Shown here: positions 1 through 5,875 of the stretch, piece after piece
How the letters are laid out: each line of letters begins with the position of its first letter
How positions within the stretch are numbered: the first letter of the stretch is position 1
Source of the DNA: Pseudomonadota bacterium
GTDB taxonomy: Bacteria; Desulfobacterota; Anaeroferrophillalia; Anaeroferrophillales; Tharpellaceae
Direction: 5' to 3'
DNA: 11,089 nt
Assembly: GCA_015486505.1 (NCBI GenBank)
Contig: WFRP01000090.1
Location: 1-11,089, forward strand
Notes under the pieces: generated by a model
Databases searched by the model: none
The model's input: only the letters and a program-made list of their open reading frames with translations
Told to the model about the DNA's origin: nothing
Program-made: the position numbers and the translations under genes

Positions 1-10
1 TCCTTGTATT

Positions 11-136
11 TAGTACTTTACAGGTTATTTTCTGCACAAAAAACAAAATTTAATAGCCAGAAAATGTTCTGATAAGAGTACTTATTTGCGGGCCGCAAGA
101 CTCCGTTTGGGTTGCGGGGATCTGTTCCCGCATTAG
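11..136 (+). repeat. Composite hairpin repeat, copy 1 (short form)
   Basis: First of five full copies of an intergenic repeat. It opens with TAGTACTTTACAGG and closes with CCCGCATTAG. Three hairpins follow one another. Stem I pairs ATTTTCTG with CAGAAAAT across an A-rich loop, extended outward by CTG/CAG and AGTAC/GTACT pairings. Stem II is TTGCG-GGC-CGCAA. Stem III pairs TGCGGG with CCCGCA. No T-tract follows stem III, so it is not a classical terminator. It shares its last three bases with the start of copy 2, so the two are a head-to-tail tandem. Function is not known to me. Confidence 0.9.
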
Positions 137-284
137 TACTTTACAGGTTATTTTCTTGTTTTTTTCGACAGTTTTTTTCAACTATAAAAACAACTGATAA
201 GAGTACTTATTTGCGACCATCGGAAGTGCCCTTGGGTACGGGCCACAAAGCCCTGTTTGGGTTGCGGGTTTGTTCCCGCATTAG
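134..284 (+). repeat. Composite hairpin repeat, copy 2 (long form)
   Basis: Tandem neighbour of copy 1 in the same orientation. The left end, the GATAAGAGTACTTATTTGCG block and the TTTGGGTTGCGGG...CCCGCATTAG end are conserved. The tip of stem I is different: TTGTTTTT pairs with AAAAACAA, replacing the ATTTTCTG/CAGAAAAT pairing of copy 1. A 25-nt module at 216-240 sits inside stem II, making this the long form. The element reads in the same direction as the ATPase gene that starts 180 bp downstream. Confidence 0.9.
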
Positions 285-298
285 GTGAGATTCTTTTT

Positions 299-331
299 TG
301 CCATACCCCAGGGCGCTTCCTGCGGTCGCAA
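299..331 (-). repeat. Inverted fragment of the repeat's 25-nt module
   Basis: Read on the minus strand, this segment begins TTGCGACC, continues with a GGAAGCGCCC core, then a GGGGTATGGC stretch. It corresponds to the stem II module of repeat copies 2 and 3 (TTGCGACC, GGAAGTGCCC, TGGGTACGGGC). The rest of the repeat is absent. Together with copy 2 at 211-244 it forms a long imperfect inverted repeat that could fold back over the end of copy 2. It may be a solo module or the remnant of a full inverted copy. Confidence 0.6.
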
Positions 332-404
332 CGCATACGGACAAAGGCGGACGTGAAGTATATGGTGGTCAGGAAAAAACTTTAAGGTTTTTTGTAATAT
401 GTGT

Positions 405-444
405 TTTACTTTTTCACAGCAATAGTGTAAATTGTATTTAACAC
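405..444 (+). promoter_or_regulatory. Putative promoter and overlapping inverted repeat before the ATPase gene
   Basis: A -35-like TTTACT (405-410) and a -10-like TAAATT (428-433) are 17 bp apart. Each matches four of six consensus bases. An imperfect inverted repeat, GTGTAAAT (425-432) and ATTTAACAC (436-444), overlaps the -10 box and the expected start site, so it could be an operator. Both assignments rest on pattern only. Confidence 0.3.
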
Positions 445-463
445 TTTGTGTGGGAGGGAGTGA

Positions 464-1681
464 ATGGAACATATTATTTTTGATGAGCAGAATCGTTTGA
501 CCGGACGGGTTGGCTCTCAAAAGCGTTATCTTTATCAACTGATTGATTGGGATCTTAGATGTATCGGGATTTTGGGGGCGCGGGGAACCGGCAAAACTAC
601 GATCATGCTTCAGCGTTTGAAAGAGGTGTATGGGGGTAGTGATAAGGCACTCTATCTTTCTGCGGACAATCCTCGTTTCCAGGCTTTTAACCTGTTGGAA
701 TTTGCTCGTGAATTCAAACAGCAGGGTGGTGAAATCCTATTTATTGATGAAGTTCATAAATATCCCGACTGGTCGGTGCACGTTAAAGCAATCTATGATA
801 GTATTCCCGGTTTTAAAATAGTTTTTTCCGGTTCCAGTCTTTTGCAGATTAGTCAGCAAAAAGCTGACATAAGTCGCAGAGCTGTGATCTACAATCTGCA
901 TGGCTTATCGTTTAGAGAGTATCTTTATTTCTCTGAAGCTAGAGTTTTTCAGGCTGTATCTCTGGCCGAATTAATTGCCGATCATCTTGCGTTGGCAGCG
1001 GAAGTTGCCGACGGCTCAACCATCCTGAAATCTTTTCGAAGCTATCTGAAAAGCGGCTACTACCCTTTCTTTCTAGAAGAGCCGGAGGTTTATATCTTCA
1101 AACTTCGAGAGGTAATAAATCATATTATTGAAGTGGATCTTTCCTTGATTCACCACATAGACTCGCGTCGAATTGCCAGGATAAAAAAACTCATCTATCT
1201 ATTGGCGACATCTCTTCCTCTGGTGCCGAATATGGCAAAATTAGCCCAGGCAACCGAGATTTCCCGTCCAACACTTTACAACTACCTTGAACATCTTCAA
1301 GAAGCGAGATTGTTGAATCTTGTTCACAGTCAAGGTCGGGGGTACAGTAAACTTGCTAAGCCGGAAAAGATTTATCTTGAAAATAGTAATTTGATGTATG
1401 CGGTCAGTGATCAGGTTCATGTTGGAACTTTGCGGGAGATTTTCTTTGTTAGTCAGATCAAAAATGCAATGAACTTACAGCCTGCCTTCCTGGAAAATTC
1501 GGTTGAACTGAGCCCTAGAGGGGATTTTCTGGTAAATAGTGAGCTTGTTTTCGAAGTTGGCGGCAGAAATAAAACGACCAGACAAATTGCCGGTATGGAT
1601 AATGCCTATATTGCTGCTGACGATATCGAAAATGGTTTCGGTAAAAAAATTCCGTTATGGCTATTTGGTTTTTTGTACTGA
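464..1681 (+). CDS. AAA-family ATPase with DUF4143-type C-terminal region
   Basis: Predicted 405-residue cytoplasmic ATPase of the AAA_14/DUF4143 class. The P-loop GARGTGKTT is at residues 38-46. The Walker B segment ILFIDEVHKYPDW follows at 91-103, and a sensor-1-like KIVFSGSSLL near 118-127. A helix-turn-helix-like stretch (TEISRPTLYNYLEHLQEA) lies in the middle part. Near the C-terminus the FEVGGRNK segment resembles the degenerate restriction-endonuclease-like fold found in many of these proteins. The ATG at 464 has a purine-rich GGGAGGGAG ribosome site at 452-460. These ATPases are common, often multi-copy, and their cellular role is largely unsettled; I do not assign one. The gene appears more A+T-rich than the metabolic genes downstream, and it lies between repeat copies and a truncated epimerase gene, which fits acquired DNA. 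Confidence 0.88.
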   Translation: MEHIIFDEQNRLTGRVGSQKRYLYQLIDWDLRCIGILGARGTGKTTIMLQRLKEVYGGSDKALYLSADNPRFQAFNLLEFAREFKQQGGEILFIDEVHKYPDWSVHVKAIYDSIPGFKIVFSGSSLLQISQQKADISRRAVIYNLHGLSFREYLYFSEARVFQAVSLAELIADHLALAAEVADGSTILKSFRSYLKSGYYPFFLEEPEVYIFKLREVINHIIEVDLSLIHHIDSRRIARIKKLIYLLATSLPLVPNMAKLAQATEISRPTLYNYLEHLQEARLLNLVHSQGRGYSKLAKPEKIYLENSNLMYAVSDQVHVGTLREIFFVSQIKNAMNLQPAFLENSVELSPRGDFLVNSELVFEVGGRNKTTRQIAGMDNAYIAADDIENGFGKKIPLWLFGFLY

Positions 1682-1692
1682 AAGGCGGGTGT

Positions 1693-2114
1693 ATGAGGGA
1701 CGTTGTTGAGATTTTGCCATTTTTCTGCGTTCTTTTTTTCGGTGCATCCGCGGACGGCCAAGATGTTGAAAGAGTTTGAGATTAAGCTTTCTGATAATAT
1801 TCATTGTCTGGGGCCGTTGGGATTTCGCGAATCTCTTTATCTCCGGCAGGATGCGATTGCGGTTTTGACTGATTCCGGCGGCCTCCAGGAGGAGACGACG
1901 GCTTTGGGGGGTTCCTGTTTGACTTTGCGGGAGAATACGGAGCGGCCGGTAACGATTGAACTTGGTACGAATATCCTGGGCGGTAATCAGCCGGCCGGTA
2001 TTATGCAGGCCTTTAAGCAGTTAAGTGAATCCTTTGGCGTTGGTGCGGCCGGGCGGCGTGAATGTAAAGTGCCCAAATGGTATGGCCGGGCCGCGGAGAG
2101 GATTGGGATATTTT
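1693..2114 (+). pseudogene. wecB: 3' remnant of UDP-N-acetylglucosamine 2-epimerase
   Basis: The encoded residues match the C-terminal third of non-hydrolysing UDP-GlcNAc 2-epimerases, which make UDP-ManNAc for surface polysaccharides. Visible landmarks are VHPRT, LTDSGGLQEE, LRENTERPVT and a final WYGRAAERI. The family is usually about 360-380 residues; only about 140 remain, so the N-terminal domain is missing. The match appears to begin in another frame from 1693 (RDVVEILPFFCVLF) and shifts in the T7 run at 1733-1739. Removing one T joins it as VLFSVHPRT, close to the family's VVFPVHPRT. The usual Val-Pro in ALGVPCLTLR has become Gly-Ser. Similarity fades after about 2114, although the frame stays open to 2254. 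The remnant starts 11 bp after the ATPase stop. It should not be an active epimerase. Confidence 0.8.
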
Positions 2115-2130
2115 GTTGGCGTAGGGGGTC

Positions 2131-2167
2131 GGGAATGGGGTCACGCGGGAATGCGGGAATGGGGTCA
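2131..2167 (+). repeat. Short direct repeat GGGAATGGGGTCA
   Basis: Two identical 13-bp copies lie at 2131-2143 and 2155-2167, separated by CGCGGGAATGC, which itself contains part of the unit. They sit just after the wecB remnant, in sequence with no recognisable coding content up to the end of the next gene at 2275. The stretch GGGGTCAGGCATGACTTAT that follows reminds me of sequence seen near RAYT-type transposase genes, but this is from memory and weak. Confidence 0.5.
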
Positions 2168-2274
2168 GGCATGACTTATGGGTATTTCTTGAAATGTGGG
2201 ACTTTTTTGTCAACTCCGGCGGCAGGTACGGAAAGGGGGGTTGGGCTGGTGTGATGAAAAAAAATCGTCGGATG

Positions 2275-3036
2275 TTATTGATTTTTGGAACTATTGCCGG
2301 TATCGGGATAGTTAACTATGATTTCTTCATCCATATTGTGGTTGTTTGTGGTTACTTCGATTCTGGTTCCTCCGGGGTAGTAGACAGATATTTTGAACGA
2401 GGCCTTTGCCTTGTTTTCAGGGGTAAGTTCGTTTTTTAAGTAATGAGCAAACTGCTGGCCCAGACGTTCTGAATAGCTTACCGGAGTTTTGCCGGATACG
2501 AGCAGGGCAAGTTCAAATTGTTGGTGATTGACATTGATGCCGGCATCGGCCACCAGAGCGTGATGTTTGATTAAGGATATTACTTTGTTTTTTGTGGCGG
2601 AGCTAAGTTTCAGAGTGGGATGTGGCCGGGGGGCAGTCTGGTGATGGATTAAGGTCACAGCCCGGTTTTTTGGAGAAAGCGGGCGGGATTGTTTTAAATT
2701 AAGCAGCGTGACAGCCAGAAGTATGAACAGCAGGCTTACACCGGTGATTGTTATGGAAAGAGGAAATTTTTTTGTTCGTCGGGTCTGGTTCGGGGTTTTG
2801 TCCCGTCGGGTTTGTTCGGTAAGTCTATGTGCGGGTTGCGGGTTGTGAAGATTGTTTTTTGCTGCTTGTTTTAAAGGCGGTTGCTGCTTGCCGCGGGCGT
2901 GATTGTTTTTGCTGTCGTTTGGCGGCAGCGGAAAAAGATTGCCGCAATTCGGGCATTTTCCCCGTTTGGCCCGGCTGTTCAGGCGCTCGTCTTTCAGACG
3001 GCACGGGCTTTGGCAGTGAGGACAGATAAGGCGCAT
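2275..3036 (-). CDS. Zinc-ribbon, single-span membrane protein
   Basis: Hypothetical 253-residue protein. The N-terminus carries a zinc-ribbon of the MJ0042 kind: CPHC at residues 5-8 and CPNCG at 28-32. A Lys/Gln/Pro-rich, presumably disordered linker follows (about 38-90). One hydrophobic segment (about 92-114, preceded by RRTKK) should span the membrane, and by the positive-inside rule the zinc ribbon would be cytoplasmic. The remaining ~138 residues would be periplasmic; I recognise no domain there. Its ATG overlaps the stop codon of the upstream AI-2E-type gene by one base (TAATG), which suggests translational coupling and co-expression. No strong separate ribosome site is visible. Such proteins occur in Desulfobacterota, but no function can be given. 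Confidence 0.75.
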   Translation of the reverse strand: MRLICPHCQSPCRLKDERLNSRAKRGKCPNCGNLFPLPPNDSKNNHARGKQQPPLKQAAKNNLHNPQPAHRLTEQTRRDKTPNQTRRTKKFPLSITITGVSLLFILLAVTLLNLKQSRPLSPKNRAVTLIHHQTAPRPHPTLKLSSATKNKVISLIKHHALVADAGINVNHQQFELALLVSGKTPVSYSERLGQQFAHYLKNELTPENKAKASFKISVYYPGGTRIEVTTNNHNMDEEIIVNYPDTGNSSKNQ

Positions 3037-4067
3037 TACTGTTTCTGTTTGCTCTCTTTTAATTCCATTGACGCATCACGGTTAGAGCCCAAGAGCAGGG
3101 CCAGCCAGCGGGTTTCGGGGTTGCCCGCCAGGGCGATTTTACAGGTCATGGTCAGAGGTATTGATAAAAGCATGCCGATCGGCCCTAAAACCCAGCCCCA
3201 GAATGCCATCGAAACAAAAATAACCAGAGCCGACAAGCCGATTCCCGAGCCCATAATCTTGGGCTCCAGAATATTGCCGATTAAAACATTGATAAAGAGA
3301 TAGCCGCCCGCAACCCAGGCCGCGGTGCTTATGCCGAGTTGCACCAGAGCCAGCAGAACCGCCGGAACCGCCGCGATGATAGAGCCGATAGTCGGGATAA
3401 AATTGAGTAGAAAGGCAACCAGGCCCCACATGACGGCAAAATTTACCCCGAGTATTTTCAGGAGAATGGCTACTAATACTCCGGTTGCAAAGCTGGTCAT
3501 GGTTTTCAAGGCCAGATATTTGTTGACCCCCTGCATGATGGCGCCATATTCATCCAGTCCGGCATTTCGATTGCCGAGCATGGCCCTGACTTTGTCGGGG
3601 AAACCGGCGGCTTCGGAAAGAATGAAGACCAGGGTCAGGATAATCATGAATGTGTTGGTCAAAAGGCTGGTTAGAGAACCGAGCATATTGGCGGAGAACC
3701 GCATCAGTTTGCCCGGATCGAGCTGTTCCAGCAGAATATCGTGGCTGATTTCAAACCCCTGAGCTTTAACCCAGGTTATGAATGATCCGGTAAGTTCCCG
3801 CAGGCGCACCTGGTAGTGCGGCAGGCTGCGGGAGAATTCATCTATGCTTGAGCCGACCAGGCTCGCAAAGAGCATTTCCAGTCCGAGTAAAACAAAGACC
3901 AGCAACAAGATGCTGATAATCGTCGGAATTCCCTTTTTGCGCATCCAGAAGAGTGGCGGCGCGCAGATTATGGCGAGAAAAATGGCCAGAAGAAAGGGGA
4001 TGATCAGTGGTTTGGCAGCAATTATGCCGGCCACGATTATAACAAATGCGGCAAGATTCATTAACAT
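3036..4067 (-). CDS. AI-2E family transporter-like membrane protein
   Basis: About 343 residues, largely hydrophobic, matching the AI-2E (PerM/TqsA/YhhT) family. Early hydrophobic segments cover roughly residues 3-60. A long hydrophilic part with EFSRSLPHYQ follows, then another membrane cluster with the family signatures FLLNFIPTIGS, ILEPKIMG and FWGWVLGPIGMLLSIPLT. Members include autoinducer-2 exporters and Na+/H+ antiporter-like proteins, so the substrate here is unknown. The ATG at 4067 is chosen; a TTG two codons upstream (4073) or an ATG two codons downstream (4061) are alternatives, and none has a strong ribosome site. It is the first gene of a two-gene minus-strand unit. Only about 44 bp separate its start from the end of repeat copy 3, so its promoter probably lies in or beyond that repeat. 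Confidence 0.9.
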   Translation of the reverse strand: MLMNLAAFVIIVAGIIAAKPLIIPFLLAIFLAIICAPPLFWMRKKGIPTIISILLLVFVLLGLEMLFASLVGSSIDEFSRSLPHYQVRLRELTGSFITWVKAQGFEISHDILLEQLDPGKLMRFSANMLGSLTSLLTNTFMIILTLVFILSEAAGFPDKVRAMLGNRNAGLDEYGAIMQGVNKYLALKTMTSFATGVLVAILLKILGVNFAVMWGLVAFLLNFIPTIGSIIAAVPAVLLALVQLGISTAAWVAGGYLFINVLIGNILEPKIMGSGIGLSALVIFVSMAFWGWVLGPIGMLLSIPLTMTCKIALAGNPETRWLALLLGSNRDASMELKESKQKQ

Positions 4068-4111
4068 ATTCAATGCTTGGATTTGTAGGTTAAGTTTTCA
4101 GTTAGGCTTTA

Positions 4112-4252
4112 TAGTAATGCGGGAACAAATCCCGCAACCCAAACGGAGCCTTGCGGCCCGCACCCAGGGGCACTTCCTATGGTCGCAAATAAGTACTCTT
4201 ATCAGAACATTTTCTTGTTTTTTCAAACCGAAAATAACCTGTAAGGTACTAA
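4112..4252 (-). repeat. Composite hairpin repeat, copy 3 (long form, inverted)
   Basis: Full copy on the minus strand. Read that way it starts TTAGTACCTTACAGG and ends CCCGCATTACTA, so the final tag differs from the CATTAG of the other copies. Stem I pairs ATTTTC with GAAAAT, extended at the tip by GGTTT/AAAC-type pairing. Stem II, TTGCG/CGCAA, contains the 25-nt module (4159-4183). Stem III is at its best here: TGCGGGA pairs with TCCCGCA around a 5-nt loop. It lies between the divergent AI-2E-type and gcdH genes and points toward the former. Confidence 0.9.
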
Positions 4253-4530
4253 AGCTTCATACTAGAGCACAAAAGGGGGAAAAGGCAACCTTTTTATGTC
4301 ATATAAAGTTGTCGGAAAAGTTGATTTTTTACCTTGGTGGTAAAAATTGATGGCTGGATGATGCCGGTAAATCTTAATTTGTGGAGTCTGTTCGGAGTTT
4401 ATGCCGACGGTATATTTATTGCTCTTCTCCAACCCGGTCGTTTTTTGAGCTTATGATGTTAGCTGTTTTGTCGGGTTTTATTGATTCTCAAAACATACTT
4501 TACAAACGAGTTGGACCAAGGAGAAAGAGA
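4253..4530 (+). other. Leader region before gcdH
   Basis: This 278-bp stretch holds no convincing gene. The gcdH frame stays open upstream for 50 codons, but without family similarity. Two small hairpins can be drawn: AAAAGG/CCTTTT at 4280-4294, followed by a further T, and TTTTTACC/GGTAAAAA at 4326-4346 with loop TTGGT. Either could end stray transcription from upstream or act in the leader. No promoter stands out. The ribosome site AAGGAG is at 4518-4523, 7 nt before the gcdH start. Confidence 0.4.
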
Positions 4531-5694
4531 ATGGATTTTGGCTTGAGTGATGAGCTGGTAATGCTGCGGGATACGGTTCGTAATTTCGCGGCGGAAAAGA
4601 TTGCTCCTTTCGCGGATGAGTGGGACCGGAACCACTATTTTCCGTATAAAGAGGTGATTAAACCTATGGGTGAGCTGGGTTTTTTTGGCACTGTGATTTC
4701 GGAAGAGTACGGCGGCAATGAAATGGGCTGGCTTGCGGCGATGATTATTACTGAAGAGATTGCCCGGGCTTCGAGTTCTTTGCGGGTGCAGGTGAATATG
4801 CAGGAATTAGGTTGCGCGTTCACGATCCAGCGTTACGGCAATGAAACCTTGAAAAATAAATATATTGAAAGACTGGTCAATGCCGATCTTCTCGGGGCCT
4901 TCGCGATCACGGAGCCTAATGCCGGTTCCGACATTATGGCGATGAAGTCGACGGCAGTTGACAGGGGCGATCACTGGCTGCTCAATGGCCAGAAAACCTG
5001 GATTTCGAATGCCACAATCGGCGGGATCAATATTTTTTATGCCTATACCGATCGCAGTGCCGGCGGTCGCGGTCTTTCCGCTTTCGTGGTTGATTTGGAA
5101 GAGAGTGAAGGAATTACGGTTACCGAACTGCCGAAAATGGGCTCGCTTTCGTCACCGACTGGTGAATTGGTTCTGGAGGATGTTAAAATTCCGAAAGATA
5201 ATATCCTCGGTAAACCGGGTGACGGCGCGAAAATCGTTTTCGGCTCACTTTCACAAACCCGTCTTTCGGCGGCGGCCGGCGGCATTGGTTTGGCGCAGGC
5301 CTGTCTGGATATTGTAACTCAATACGCGATGGAGCGTGAGCAGTTCGGTCAGCCGATTGGCAAATTTCAGATGAACCAGTCGATGATCGGTGAAATGGTG
5401 GCTGAGATTCAAGCCGCGCGTCTGGTGGTCTATCAGGCCGCCTGGCAGAAAGATCAGGGGCAGTTAGGAAATAATGTTGAGGTTGCCGCGGCAAAATATC
5501 TCGCCGGTGAACTGGCCTATAAGTGTACCCAGTATGCGATGCGCATTCTCGGGGCCTACGGTTACTCAACTGAATATCCGGTCGCCCGATATTTTCGCGA
5601 TGCCCCGACCTATGCCATGGTTGAAGGATCAACTAATATCTGTAAGTTTATCCTTGCCCAGGATCAGTTGGGGATTCGTAAGGCTAACCGTTAA
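4531..5694 (+). CDS. gcdH: Glutaryl-CoA dehydrogenase, probably non-decarboxylating
   Basis: Acyl-CoA dehydrogenase-fold flavoenzyme of 387 residues. It oxidises glutaryl-CoA with FAD and should pass electrons to electron-transfer flavoprotein. The flavin/substrate segment AITEPNAGSD is at 125-134, REQFGQPIGKFQ at 269-280, and the catalytic glutamate is Glu365 in MVEGSTNICK. Arg85 in SSLRVQ aligns with the arginine that binds the substrate carboxylate. The residue before the catalytic Glu is Val364; decarboxylating enzymes such as human GCDH have Tyr there, and the Tyr-to-Val exchange marks the glutaconyl-CoA-forming enzyme of Desulfococcus multivorans. The C-terminus (ILGAYGYSTEYPVARYFRD) also resembles that group as I remember it. 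The ATG at 4531 is chosen over the longer open frame because it has AAGGAG 7 nt upstream and fits family length. gcdA follows 181 bp downstream on the same strand, which supports the substrate call. Confidence 0.88.
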   Translation: MDFGLSDELVMLRDTVRNFAAEKIAPFADEWDRNHYFPYKEVIKPMGELGFFGTVISEEYGGNEMGWLAAMIITEEIARASSSLRVQVNMQELGCAFTIQRYGNETLKNKYIERLVNADLLGAFAITEPNAGSDIMAMKSTAVDRGDHWLLNGQKTWISNATIGGINIFYAYTDRSAGGRGLSAFVVDLEESEGITVTELPKMGSLSSPTGELVLEDVKIPKDNILGKPGDGAKIVFGSLSQTRLSAAAGGIGLAQACLDIVTQYAMEREQFGQPIGKFQMNQSMIGEMVAEIQAARLVVYQAAWQKDQGQLGNNVEVAAAKYLAGELAYKCTQYAMRILGAYGYSTEYPVARYFRDAPTYAMVEGSTNICKFILAQDQLGIRKANR

Positions 5695-5736
5695 ATTCTT
5701 GCATAATCTTTGAGCTTCTGCTATCTGTTTTCCCAG

Positions 5737-5753
5737 TGTATTCTGTGAATACA
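5737..5753. promoter_or_regulatory. Perfect palindrome in the gcdH-gcdA spacer
   Basis: TGTATTC-TGT-GAATACA has 7-bp perfect arms around 3 nt. It lies 42 bp after the gcdH stop and about 120 bp before gcdA. The size and symmetry fit a dimeric repressor site, but a chance palindrome or a small transcript hairpin is equally possible. The 181-bp spacer is otherwise without a recognisable gene or terminator. Confidence 0.25.
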
Positions 5754-5875
5754 AACCGTGTATCGAAAGCAGTTTTAACAAAGGTTATCGCGGCGCTTTA
5801 CTGTCGGCCTGAAGGTAGTGATAAATTAATTGAGCGAATTGAGCGTGATCGCGAATGCTCACAAGGAGACCTGCT

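Noticed and set aside
11..284. CRISPR array or integron attC array
   Set aside because: Only two tandem units, no spacers of constant length and no GTTRRRY core sites; the same unit is scattered in both orientations elsewhere.
281..538. 85-codon minus-strand open frame over the ATPase leader
   Set aside because: It runs through repeat-derived sequence, the putative promoter and the ATPase start, and has no recognisable domain.
4112..4252. Repeat copies as rho-independent terminators
   Set aside because: Stem III is followed by ATTAG or ATTACTA rather than a T-tract, and copies occur upstream of genes in both orientations.
4381..4530. 50-codon N-terminal extension of gcdH
   Set aside because: No family similarity; the ATG at 4531 has a proper ribosome site and gives the usual length.
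5183..5632. 149-codon minus-strand open frame
   Set aside because: Antisense shadow of gcdH, with composition unlike a real protein.
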